This document shows positions 7,444 to 15,070 of a stretch of 64,000 bases of DNA, piece by piece. The notes under the pieces were generated by a model. That model worked only from the letters and a program-made list of their open reading frames with translations. It did no database searches and had not been told where the DNA came from. The translations under genes were made by a program, and so were the position numbers. How positions within the stretch are numbered: position 1 is the first letter of the stretch; each line of letters begins with the position of its first letter. The DNA is from Chloroflexota bacterium (GTDB taxonomy: Bacteria; Chloroflexota; Anaerolineae; Anaerolineales; Anaerolineaceae), in contig JAKAFP010000002.1 in assembly GCA_021825925.1 (NCBI GenBank), positions 372,001 through 436,000 of the forward strand. The letters are read 5' to 3'.

Positions 7444-8298
7444 ATGTCAAAAATACAAGTCATCACCGATACCGATTCAAACCTTCCTATTGAATTGGCA
7501 GAAAAACACGGAATTCTATTGGTTCCCATCACCATTCAATTTGGTGAAGAATCCTTCGCCGATTTCTATGAGATCCAAAACCCGGAATTGTTTGACAGGA
7601 TTGACAAAATAGGCAAACTGCCGACCACAGCGGCCCCCTCGCCTGCAGCTTTTTCAAAGACCTTTCATCAGGCCTTCGATTCAGGTGCCGAAAGTGTTAT
7701 TTGCATCACAGTGGGCAGCAAAATTAGCCGCACTTATGAATCTGCCCTGATCGCAGTCGAAGATTTTCCGGGTAAGAAGATCACGGTTATAGACTCAGAA
7801 TTCTTGACCATGGGCCAAGGGTATATGGCTCTTATTGCCGCCGATTCGATCAAAAATGGCGCCAGCCACGAAGAAGCGGTTGCCAAAGTCAAGTCACTCA
7901 TCCCCCGCTGTATCTTATACGGCTCACTTTCAACCTTGAAATACCTCGCCCTCGGCGGACGTGTCAGCACTTTGGCAGCCAGCATGGCGAACATGCTTAA
8001 TATACGCCCAATTCTATGCATGCGCGACGGTAAACTTGATCTGCTTGAAAAAGTTCGTACCCGCAAAGCTGCCATGGATCGTTTGGTGGAATTGTTGGTA
8101 AAAGCAGTGGATGGGAAACCTGTTGAGCGGATCTGTTTTGTGCATGTGCTCAATCTTGAAGATGCCGAATTCTTAAAATCCAAACTGGAAAGCCAGTTGA
8201 AACTGCCAGATCTGGTTGAATTCTACGATTTTGGACCCGGTGTCTCAGTGCATACCGGCGTCGGCCTGGTCGGCTGTTTCATTCTCACCGGCGAATAA
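7444..8298 (+). CDS. DegV family fatty-acid-binding protein
   Basis: 284 residues, the normal DegV length. The N terminus has the family signature ITDTDSNLPIELA, then TTAAPSPAAF (TSxPSP-like) and SRTYESA, which in characterised members bind a fatty acid carboxylate. Related proteins (FakB) present fatty acids to the kinase FakA; no FakA gene is nearby, so the partner is unknown. GAGGAA precedes the ATG. It ends in a perfect terminator hairpin. Confidence 0.92.
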   Translation: MSKIQVITDTDSNLPIELAEKHGILLVPITIQFGEESFADFYEIQNPELFDRIDKIGKLPTTAAPSPAAFSKTFHQAFDSGAESVICITVGSKISRTYESALIAVEDFPGKKITVIDSEFLTMGQGYMALIAADSIKNGASHEEAVAKVKSLIPRCILYGSLSTLKYLALGGRVSTLAASMANMLNIRPILCMRDGKLDLLEKVRTRKAAMDRLVELLVKAVDGKPVERICFVHVLNLEDAEFLKSKLESQLKLPDLVEFYDFGPGVSVHTGVGLVGCFILTGE

Positions 8299-8312
8299 AC
8301 ACACACTGGCTT

Positions 8313-8353
8313 ACAAAAAACAATCCGCGAATAAATCGCGGATTGTTTTTTGT
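8313..8353. terminator. Strong bidirectional terminator
   Basis: An 18-bp perfect stem (8313-8330 with 8336-8353) has the loop ATAAA. The GC core CCGCGA is flanked by A6 and T6, so it acts in both directions for degV (plus) and the YwbE-like gene (minus). Confidence 0.92.
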
Positions 8354-8368
8354 TTGGTTAAGAAGTGA

Positions 8369-8569
8369 TCACTGAATAATTTTTTGAACCCTGCCGACTT
8401 TTCCAACGGACAGGACCACCTTGATCCCATACGGGTGGGTCGGGCTTTTCGTGAGCAGCTTCACCACCACCCCTTCGGTCAACTGCCCTGTTGGCTGGTT
8501 CTGCTTTTCAATCACCGCCACTCTGGTACCTATTTGGATCTCGCTCCGTTTTGGAGTGGCATCTGTCAT
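8369..8569 (-). CDS. YwbE-like protein (DUF2196)
   Basis: 66 residues from the ATG at 8569, chosen for its CAGGAGT site; an upstream in-frame start has none. It resembles the small YwbE family: IQIGTRVAVIEKQNQPTGQL, then EGVVVKLLTKSPTHPYGIKV and GKVGRVQKI, a compact beta structure of unknown function. It lies 42 nt downstream of the DEAD-box helicase on the same strand, and ywbE-type proteins with this KOW-like look could act on RNA, so a shared RNA-related role is plausible but unproven. Confidence 0.75.
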   Translation of the reverse strand: MTDATPKRSEIQIGTRVAVIEKQNQPTGQLTEGVVVKLLTKSPTHPYGIKVVLSVGKVGRVQKIIQ

Positions 8570-8611
8570 TTTTTTACTCCTGGTGAGTATCCACCAGATC
8601 AAATCAATTGA

Positions 8612-10318
8612 TTAATCGGCCAACCGTAACAAGACCGGTTTTCCACGTAAACGATACTTGCCTTCGCTGGCTTTCAACACCATCTTGACGTGCTGTTCAG
8701 CCACATCTACAAAAGTGTGATCACTGCGAATGTCAATTTCACCAATGGCTCGGCCAGGGATGCCAGATTCGCTGGCTATGGCGCCGACCACATCACCAGG
8801 TCGGATGCCGTTGGCATTACCGAGGTTCATCCACAGACGCACCATGCCGGGTTCCTTGGTTCCACTGCGGGCGGGTTTCTTGTCATAGCCGGCACCTGAA
8901 CTTGAGTTTGAGCCGGCGCTGGTCTTGGCGTTCCACTTTTCGCGTTGGCGGTCAGTACTTGCGCGGCGGTCATCAAGACGTTTGTATTTGCTTTCCTGTG
9001 CGGGTTCCTGAATCTCCTTGGTGGAGATGGTGCCTTCACTGGCACGCACCAGGCGGATGGCGGCCACAGCGATCTCAACAGGGGATAGTCCCAGTTCGTT
9101 CATGCGGCCAATAAGTTCACGCTCGGCGGGAGTAACCCCGGCTAATAATTGTTCAGAGATCCGTGTGATCAGGCGGTCTTCGCGTCTTGCTTTTACCGCA
9201 TCCACAGAAGGAAGTGAAAACTCGGCCATGGGTTGTTTCGTATAAGCCTGGATTTGGTTCAAACGTCCGCGTTCTTTTGGAGTTAAAAAGGTTACTGCAA
9301 TACCCTTCTTTCCGGCGCGGCCGGTTCGGCCAATGCGGTGAACGTAATCTTCAGCATCCGCGGGGACATCATAATTGAAGACGTGTGAGACGCCGGCAAT
9401 ATCCAGACCGCGGGCGGCCACATCCGTGGCGACCATCAGCGAGATCTGTCCCTGGCGAAATTTATTCAGTACCTGTTCACGGCGGGCCTGGTTGAGGTCT
9501 CCATGCAATGAATCAGAGGGGAAACCCATCTGGATCAGTTGATCGGCCAGTTCCTGAGCGCGTGCCTTGGTGCGGGCAAAGATCAAGCCGCTGCTTACAT
9601 CCTCGGTTTCAAGGAGCCGGGTCAGAGCGGATAGTTTGTTCTCTTCATGGATGCGACAGTAACGCTGTTCGGTATCGGCAACGGTTAACCGTTCAGGGCT
9701 GACCGAAATTCTGGCTGGTTCCTTGAGATAACGATTGGCTAATTTCTGAATTGCCTGTGGCAGTGTGGCACTGAATAAGGCGATTTGTTTTTCTTCATTT
9801 AATTCTTTGAGGATCATCTCAACATCTTCAATGAACCCCATGGCCAGCATCTCGTCTGCTTCATCCAGCACGAGCATTTTGACATTATGCAATCCCAGCA
9901 CTTTTTGATTGATCAGGTCCAACAAACGACCAGGTGTGCCAACGACCACATCCACACCACGTTCCAATGCCCTGGTCTGGATGGTATAGGATTGACCGCC
10001 GTAGACAGCCAGCACTTTAACCCGGGTTTTTTGGGCCAACAACAGGGCTGCATCAGCCACCTGTTTGGCCAACTCGCGGGTAGGCGCGAGGACCAATGCC
10101 TGCACTTTTCCGGTGGAAGGCTCCAATTTTTGTAATAAGGGCAGCATAAAGGCAGCGGTCTTGCCGGTGCCAGTCTGCGCCTGCCCAATGACATCGCGTC
10201 CTTCCAATAATAACGGAATTGCTGAACTTTGAATGGGGGTCGGATCAACAAACCCCATTTTTTCCACAGCCTGCACAAACTCGGGCTGCAGGCCTAATGA
10301 CTCAAAAGCTGAAACCAT
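8612..10318 (-). CDS. DEAD-box RNA helicase with DbpA-type RNA-binding domain (DeaD/CsdA-like)
   Basis: 568 residues from the ATG at 10318 (site AGGAG). It shows, in order, the Q motif (GFVDPTPIQ), Walker A (AQTGTGKT), PTRELA, the DEAD box (LDEADEM), SAT, the second RecA-like domain with HRIGRTGRAGKKG, a basic linker and a C-terminal DbpA-like RNA-binding domain (about 490-568, starting VRLWMNLG). This architecture is that of DeaD/CsdA helicases, which help ribosome assembly and mRNA turnover and are often cold-induced. Its leader contains a terminator-like hairpin (10341-10373), so expression may be attenuated. The YwbE-like gene follows on the same strand. Confidence 0.93.
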   Translation of the reverse strand: MVSAFESLGLQPEFVQAVEKMGFVDPTPIQSSAIPLLLEGRDVIGQAQTGTGKTAAFMLPLLQKLEPSTGKVQALVLAPTRELAKQVADAALLLAQKTRVKVLAVYGGQSYTIQTRALERGVDVVVGTPGRLLDLINQKVLGLHNVKMLVLDEADEMLAMGFIEDVEMILKELNEEKQIALFSATLPQAIQKLANRYLKEPARISVSPERLTVADTEQRYCRIHEENKLSALTRLLETEDVSSGLIFARTKARAQELADQLIQMGFPSDSLHGDLNQARREQVLNKFRQGQISLMVATDVAARGLDIAGVSHVFNYDVPADAEDYVHRIGRTGRAGKKGIAVTFLTPKERGRLNQIQAYTKQPMAEFSLPSVDAVKARREDRLITRISEQLLAGVTPAERELIGRMNELGLSPVEIAVAAIRLVRASEGTISTKEIQEPAQESKYKRLDDRRASTDRQREKWNAKTSAGSNSSSGAGYDKKPARSGTKEPGMVRLWMNLGNANGIRPGDVVGAIASESGIPGRAIGEIDIRSDHTFVDVAEQHVKMVLKASEGKYRLRGKPVLLRLAD

Positions 10319-10340
10319 GTAAATACTCCTGTAAACACAC

Positions 10341-10373
10341 AAAAAAATACCCTTCCGGAACCGGCAGGGTATT
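10341..10373 (-). promoter_or_regulatory. Terminator-like hairpin in the helicase leader, candidate attenuator
   Basis: On the minus strand, AATACCCT, GCCGG, CCGGA and AGGGTATT form a stem (plus 10346-10373) followed by seven T. It ends about 22 nt before the helicase ATG and only some 10 nt before its ribosome-binding site. Upstream in the leader, GCAGG (plus 10394-10398) could pair with CCTGC inside the 5' arm (plus 10364-10368), which would break the terminator. A TATAAT on the minus strand (plus 10419-10424) could be the -10. Confidence 0.65.
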
Positions 10374-10525
10374 AGACCAAGCGCGATTAACAACCTGCGG
10401 CAAAAATTCCGCGTTTCAATTATAACACCCTTTCTGTCCAAATTAGGCTGAAAAAATGTGTATTTTAATTGACCTCCTAAATCACTTTTTAAGGTTGATG
10501 CAATCTCAATCATCTATGGATGCCG

Positions 10526-10531
10526 TATAAT
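10526..10531 (+). promoter_or_regulatory. -10 element of deoxynucleoside kinase
   Basis: TATAAT lies 32 nt before the ATG at 10564. No good -35 hexamer is visible at 16-18 nt. Confidence 0.45.
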
Positions 10532-10563
10532 TGGATTGCCATCATAAAATACAGGAGAATTTC

Positions 10564-11199
10564 ATGCCCAAACGTTTGATTCTGGTTGCTGGAAACATCG
10601 GTTCTGGAAAATCATCACTTACCGAGCGCATCGGTGAACGCCTTGGTTGGAGAACTGCTTTTGAATCCGTAAACGATAATCCATACCTTCCGGATTTCTA
10701 CGCCAACATGAAAGAATGGTCATTTCATTTACAGGTGTTCTTCCTGGGACATCGCGCCCAGCAGCACCTCGAAATGTATAATGATCCACGGTCATCCATT
10801 ATTGACCGCTCCATTTATGAAGACGCCTATATTTTCGCGAGGGCGCTCAACTCGATGGGCAATATCAACGAACGCGACTATATGACCTATAAGCAAGTCT
10901 TTGACCTGGTCATTCGCTCCCTCCCCGCTCCGTCACTGTTGATCTATCTCAAAGCACCGGTGGATGTCTTAATGAATCGTATTCACAAGCGGGGCCGCGA
11001 GATGGAATCCACCATTTCAAGCGAATATCTGACTTTGTTGGATTCCTTTTATACGGACTGGATCAATAATTTTGATCTTTGTCCTGTGCTCACGCTCAAA
11101 ACTGACGACCTCGATTTCGTCCATCAAAGCAAACATCTCGACATCGTGGTGGAACGGATAAACGAAAAATTGGCAGGCAAGGAAGAAGTGACATTTTAG
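10564..11199 (+). CDS. Deoxynucleoside kinase (deoxyadenosine/deoxyguanosine kinase type)
   Basis: 211 residues from the ATG at 10564 (site AGGAG). The P-loop GNIGSGKSS is at residues 9-17, and the ERS-like motif DRSIYEDAYIFAR and the lid segment KRGREME follow, all typical of the dCK/dGK/dAK family. These enzymes phosphorylate salvaged deoxynucleosides with ATP. The exact base preference cannot be read from the sequence. Together with thymidine kinase (62483-63055) it points to active nucleoside salvage. Confidence 0.9.
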   Translation: MPKRLILVAGNIGSGKSSLTERIGERLGWRTAFESVNDNPYLPDFYANMKEWSFHLQVFFLGHRAQQHLEMYNDPRSSIIDRSIYEDAYIFARALNSMGNINERDYMTYKQVFDLVIRSLPAPSLLIYLKAPVDVLMNRIHKRGREMESTISSEYLTLLDSFYTDWINNFDLCPVLTLKTDDLDFVHQSKHLDIVVERINEKLAGKEEVTF

Positions 11200-11318
11200 C
11201 CGGGTGCCGTCATCGCTGCCTGGCTTTCATATATGTAAGGCTCTAAACCCAGAAAAATGCAACTTTTATAAATAACTTGCGTATATTTGCTTAGATACAA
11301 AATTATTACGGGGCTCTT

Positions 11319-11912
11319 GTGATCAATCTGGAAGAAGAGTGGCTTGAAAAAGCCCGCCAAGGAGACGAAGACGCATTCACCACATTGGTAGAGACCTACC
11401 AGACGCCGGTGTACAATTTGTGCTACCGCATGCTCGGTGAGAGCGGAGCCGCAGAAGATGCGGCACAAGAGACTTTTTGGAGAGCCTGGCAGAACCTGAA
11501 TCGCTACGACCCTCAACGCTCATTCATTACCTGGCTCCTTTCCATCGCTGCACATTTTTGTATCGATCAACAACGTAAGCGGAAGCTTTCGATCTTCGAG
11601 TTGGACGAATTCCCGGATTTCGATATCAGTAATCCTCAGGAACCAACGCCCGAAAAAGTGGTAACCCTGAACGAAGAAGATTCTGCCTTACACAACTTGA
11701 TCAACCAACTCGGCCCGCAAGATCGTGCAGCAGTGATTTTGAAATATTGGAATGATTGTTCGGAGGAAGAAATAAGTCAAATGTTATCCTTAACGGTAAG
11801 CGCAGTAAAAAGTAGATTACATCGAGCGAGAAAGCAACTCGCAGAGATGATAACCGCAGGTCAATCCACTAACCTGAACAAGAGGAGGCAAAATGAATCA
11901 CCAGCCTTATGA
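11319..11912 (+). CDS. ECF RNA polymerase sigma factor
   Basis: 197 residues with a GTG start at 11319. Sigma region 2 is at about 20-90 (LVETYQTPVYNLCYRMLG, then AEDAAQETFWRAW) and region 4 at about 125-178 (RAAVILKYWNDCSEEEISQ and SAVKSRLHRARKQL). It is RpoE-like and carries no extra C-terminal domain. It overlaps the anti-sigma gene by 20 nt and heads a four-gene operon whose products are membrane or secreted, so it probably controls an envelope response. No clear own promoter could be matched. Confidence 0.93.
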   Translation: MINLEEEWLEKARQGDEDAFTTLVETYQTPVYNLCYRMLGESGAAEDAAQETFWRAWQNLNRYDPQRSFITWLLSIAAHFCIDQQRKRKLSIFELDEFPDFDISNPQEPTPEKVVTLNEEDSALHNLINQLGPQDRAAVILKYWNDCSEEEISQMLSLTVSAVKSRLHRARKQLAEMITAGQSTNLNKRRQNESPAL

Positions 11913-12429
11913 GAATTGGATTCTGGATGAAGTACAGATCAATTCACAGGAGCAAGATTCATTAAAGGAGCACCTTAAAGAATGCCCCGAGTGCTATAAA
12001 CTTTACCACTCGTGGAACAAGGTGCAAACTGAAATAAAAAACACTCCCGTGCAGCCTGCTCCAGCCGGATTCATGCGTAGATGGAAATATGAATTTGCCT
12101 CTCGTCAACGTGAACAGGAACGCCGTCAGGCCAGAACCCTGTTCATCAGCCTGGCAAGCGGCGCCGGAGCAATTTTGATCGCCCTGGCTGTCATCCTCCT
12201 GCCCGACTTTTCGTTTATCTCACTTCTGGTGAGATTCTTGACCACTGTTGTAAAACTCTTTAGTGGTGTTGAAAGTATCATCTCAATTTCAAGAAACCTG
12301 ATCAACTCTGCTCCAACCATCACACTGGTCATCAGCGGTCTGTTTGTGGCGGGATGGATCTGCCTGGCAGTTTTTGCCTGGGGCCTCTCAATTTACCGCA
12401 TCACGACCAAAGGGGTAAAAAATAAATGA
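11893..12429 (+). CDS. Membrane anti-sigma factor with zinc-binding motif
   Basis: 178 residues. A HLKECPEC segment (His27, Cys31, Cys34) gives the H-x3-C-x2-C zinc signature of ZAS anti-sigma factors. A charged linker (about 65-80) and two hydrophobic segments (about 81-103 and 140-165) follow, with a third partly hydrophobic stretch between. Its start, with AGGAGG before the ATG, lies inside the sigma gene, so the two are translationally coupled. It should bind the ECF sigma factor at the inner membrane face. Confidence 0.85.
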   Translation: MNHQPYENWILDEVQINSQEQDSLKEHLKECPECYKLYHSWNKVQTEIKNTPVQPAPAGFMRRWKYEFASRQREQERRQARTLFISLASGAGAILIALAVILLPDFSFISLLVRFLTTVVKLFSGVESIISISRNLINSAPTITLVISGLFVAGWICLAVFAWGLSIYRITTKGVKNK

Positions 12430-13466
12430 ATAAAATAAATCGAATCCTCGTTGTAGCAGCCATCCTGGTCATTCTGTTGATCAGCCCGGTCACGGTGCTG
12501 GCTCAAACCCCCACGCCTGAACCCGCCAAGACCATCAGCGGCGATCAGGTTGTCATCGCAAATACTTACCGCCTCGAATCCGGGGATGAGCTCATGGGCA
12601 ATCTGGCCGTTATTGGCGGCACAGCCACTCTGGATGAAGGCTCAACCATGACCGGTGATGTCATTCTGATCGGTGGAACGCTGACCGTGAACGGAACTGT
12701 AAATGGTGATTTCATAGCCATTGGCGGTGCGGTTAACATTGAAGACACTGCAGATGTCAACGGCAACATTTCACTCATTGGCGCCACCATCAAGAAATCA
12801 CCCCTGGCTGAAATTAATGGTGAAATTACAGAACAGTCACCCAAATTTTTTGACTTCAATTTAAGCGACCCCAATTCCATCAACTTCCCCTTTACCGCCA
12901 AGACTTCGTTATTGACCAAGATGCTGCAAGCCTCGCTTCAGGCGCTGGCCATGGCCGCACTGGCAGTCATTTTGGGCCTGCTGCTGCCCCAGCAAATTAA
13001 ACGTGTTGCCGACACCATCAGTAAAGAACCTTTGGTCACCGGCGGCGTAGGATTACTGAGTGTCGTAGTTGCTCCGATCCTGTTGGTTTTGTTGACTATC
13101 ACCATCATCTTGATCCCTGTCACGATCCTGGGCACCCTCCTGGTTGGATTGGCCGTCCTGTTTGGTTGGATTGCGATCGGTTTTGAGATCGGCCAACGCC
13201 TTGCCATTCTGTTCAAAACCACCTGGCATCCGTCCATCGCATCCGGTATCGGTGTGCTGCTGCTGGGATTGGTGACCGGTTTTGCCACCTTGATCCCATG
13301 CATCGGCTGGTTGATCGGCGTGATCGTTGCCATCCTTGGTTTGGGCGCCGTGGTCATCTCTCGATTTGGATCATCCAAATATGCCAATAAGGTTGTACAG
13401 GCAGTGGTACCTTCTTCACCACTTCCACCGACCCCACCCTCTGCTCCGGAACCACCTCAAATTTAG
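12426..13466 (+). CDS. Bactofilin-like beta-repeat protein with membrane domain
   Basis: 346 residues. A signal peptide (about 1-26, ending VLAQ) precedes a bactofilin-type right-handed repeat region (about 45-135) with recurring units such as NLAVIGGTATL, DVILIGGTLTV and DFIAIGGAVNI. Four or so membrane helices follow (about 165-315), then a Pro-rich tail (VPSSPLPPTPPSAPEPPQI). Its start codon overlaps the anti-sigma stop (ATGA). Ordinary bactofilins are cytosolic filament formers; here the signal peptide puts the repeats outside, so the assembly is probably extracytoplasmic. It likely belongs to the regulon of the upstream sigma factor. Confidence 0.8.
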   Translation: MNKINRILVVAAILVILLISPVTVLAQTPTPEPAKTISGDQVVIANTYRLESGDELMGNLAVIGGTATLDEGSTMTGDVILIGGTLTVNGTVNGDFIAIGGAVNIEDTADVNGNISLIGATIKKSPLAEINGEITEQSPKFFDFNLSDPNSINFPFTAKTSLLTKMLQASLQALAMAALAVILGLLLPQQIKRVADTISKEPLVTGGVGLLSVVVAPILLVLLTITIILIPVTILGTLLVGLAVLFGWIAIGFEIGQRLAILFKTTWHPSIASGIGVLLLGLVTGFATLIPCIGWLIGVIVAILGLGAVVISRFGSSKYANKVVQAVVPSSPLPPTPPSAPEPPQI

Positions 13467-13474
13467 TCAAAATC

Positions 13475-13504
13475 ATCTGGCGGTTTCAAAGAAAACCGCC
13501 AGAT
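13475..13504 (+). other. Intercistronic hairpin
   Basis: A perfect 12-bp stem (ATCTGGCGGTTT with AAACCGCCAGAT, loop CAAAGA) lies 19 nt before the lipoprotein ATG. It is followed only by TTATAAAAAGG, so it is more likely an mRNA processing or stabilising element, or a partial terminator, than a full stop. Confidence 0.6.
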
Positions 13505-13523
13505 TTATAAAAAGGAAAAATAA

Positions 13524-14372
13524 ATGAAACCCATAAAAATACTCTTACTTGTTTTTGTAGCGCTTACCCTGATGGCTTGTTCTTTTACAGTGAACGTCCC
13601 ATCGGTGGATACCGGTGTGACCAACACCCTGGAAATTAACGAACCTGCTCTGTCTGGTGTGGAAACCAACCAGGTCAACATTGAAATGGGCGCCGGTACA
13701 CTTGCCCTTTCCAGCGGCGCATCCGACCTGATCAACGGAACGGTTGAATATAATGTGGAGAACTGGAAACCCCAGATCACGCGTTCATCCTCCAGGATCA
13801 CCATTTCACAGAATAACTCATCCAACGTGGGCATCCCTGATGGGGATATCAAGAACGATTGGAAACTACAACTGGGCGAAGCTCCCATTGACCTGACAGT
13901 GAACGCAGGCGCGTATGAAGGCAAGCTTGATCTCAGCGGTCTTTCCATCACCAACCTGCGCATCTCTGACGGCGCCAGCAAAGCCGTGGTCCAGTTTGAC
14001 ACCTTGAACCCCGTTGAAATGGATGAATTGAGTTATAAAACCGGTGCTTCAGACGTTGAACTGCTGGGATTGGGCAATGCCAACACAAAGAATATTTACT
14101 TTGACAGCGGCGTAGGCAGCTATACCCTCGATTTCAGCGGCGATTTACAAAATGACCTCTATGTGCGAGTTCAATCCGGAATGAGCGATATGACCATTAT
14201 CATTCCCGACAATGCCCGCGCCATCGTGGAACTCAACAACGGCTTGAGCAACATTGATGCCACCGGCACCTGGACGATCTCAGGCTCTTCTTATGAATGC
14301 GGCACAACTGGTCCCCTGATCACCATCAGCCTGGATATGGCTGTCGGCAACCTGCAGCTGAAACAACAATAG
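13524..14372 (+). CDS. Lipoprotein with DUF4097-like beta-helix domain
   Basis: 282 residues. The signal peptide ends in the lipobox LMAC (Cys19), so the protein is lipid-anchored outside. The rest is repetitive beta structure with short units such as INIEMGAGTL-like, VNAGAYEGKLDL, YKTGASDVELLGLG and VQSGMSDMTIIIPD, similar to DUF4097/DUF2154 adhesin-like 'toastrack' proteins often found in envelope-stress operons with PspC or LiaF homologues. It is the last gene of the sigma operon, ending at a strong terminator. Function is inferred from context only. Confidence 0.75.
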   Translation: MKPIKILLLVFVALTLMACSFTVNVPSVDTGVTNTLEINEPALSGVETNQVNIEMGAGTLALSSGASDLINGTVEYNVENWKPQITRSSSRITISQNNSSNVGIPDGDIKNDWKLQLGEAPIDLTVNAGAYEGKLDLSGLSITNLRISDGASKAVVQFDTLNPVEMDELSYKTGASDVELLGLGNANTKNIYFDSGVGSYTLDFSGDLQNDLYVRVQSGMSDMTIIIPDNARAIVELNNGLSNIDATGTWTISGSSYECGTTGPLITISLDMAVGNLQLKQQ

Positions 14373-14388
14373 CTATTGGAAAAAGTTC

Positions 14389-14436
14389 AGCCCCCCGCAT
14401 CTTCTTTTCGAACTGCGGGGGGCTTTTTTTTTTTTA
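14389..14436. terminator. Strong terminator after the sigma operon
   Basis: An 11-bp stem (AGCCCCCCGCA at 14389-14399 with TGCGGGGGGCT at 14414-14424) is followed by more than ten T. On the minus strand a shorter T run follows, so it can also serve nadD. Confidence 0.95.
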
Positions 14437-14455
14437 TATTCTTAATTATGAAGAA

Positions 14456-15052
14456 CTATTTATACAATCCCATCTCCAAGATCGCCTGGTAGACTGCGTC
14501 TCGCAGATAATAACGGTACCCCATGCCTTCGGCGATCCTCTGCCGGATCTGTTTGGAAGAAATTTCAAGAATAGGGGCTTCCACAACATTTACTTTCGTG
14601 CTGATTCCAGGCAGCACTTTTTCAAGCGATTCCAAGTCAACCCCATCCTCATGCCGTCGCATCACACCAATCCCGTCGCATACGCGCAGGAAATCCTGCG
14701 GACGCAGCCACGAGGGAAGATCATGCAGTGAATCGCCGCCCATCATATAAAACAACTGAGAATTGGGATATTCCAGTCGTAACAGGTTCATGGTGTCAAT
14801 GGCATAATGCGGACCGGGCCGGTCTATATCAATCCGTGAGAGTAAAAAGGCCGGGTTGCCCTGGATGGCTTTTTCGACCAGTTTTACCCTTTCTTCAACC
14901 GGGCTGACATTGGCATATCGTTTATGCGGCGGATTATCCGTCACCGCCCACAGCAACAGATCAAGCTGCAGCTGGGTGCGGCATTCCTCAGCCAGGATCA
15001 GATGTCCGACATGAGGTGGATCAAAGGTGCCGCCAAATAATCCTATGCGCAT
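14456..15052 (-). CDS. nadD: Nicotinate-nucleotide adenylyltransferase
   Basis: 198 residues. The N-terminal GLFGGTFDPPHVGHL holds the GGTFDPxHxGH nucleotidyltransferase motif, and ISSKQIRQRIAEG is the C-terminal ISSTxIR signature. The enzyme adenylates nicotinate mononucleotide in NAD synthesis. It lies 18 nt downstream of obgE with a GGATGAG site, the arrangement common in many bacteria, and is the last gene of a likely argS-obgE-nadD transcript. Confidence 0.95.
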   Translation of the reverse strand: MRIGLFGGTFDPPHVGHLILAEECRTQLQLDLLLWAVTDNPPHKRYANVSPVEERVKLVEKAIQGNPAFLLSRIDIDRPGPHYAIDTMNLLRLEYPNSQLFYMMGGDSLHDLPSWLRPQDFLRVCDGIGVMRRHEDGVDLESLEKVLPGISTKVNVVEAPILEISSKQIRQRIAEGMGYRYYLRDAVYQAILEMGLYK

Positions 15053-15070
15053 CAGCTCATCCCTTTTGGG

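Noticed and set aside
10319-10513. 65-residue N-terminal extension of the DEAD-box helicase
   Set aside because: The extension covers the leader hairpin, has no similarity to helicase N termini, and the ATG at 10318 has AGGAG.
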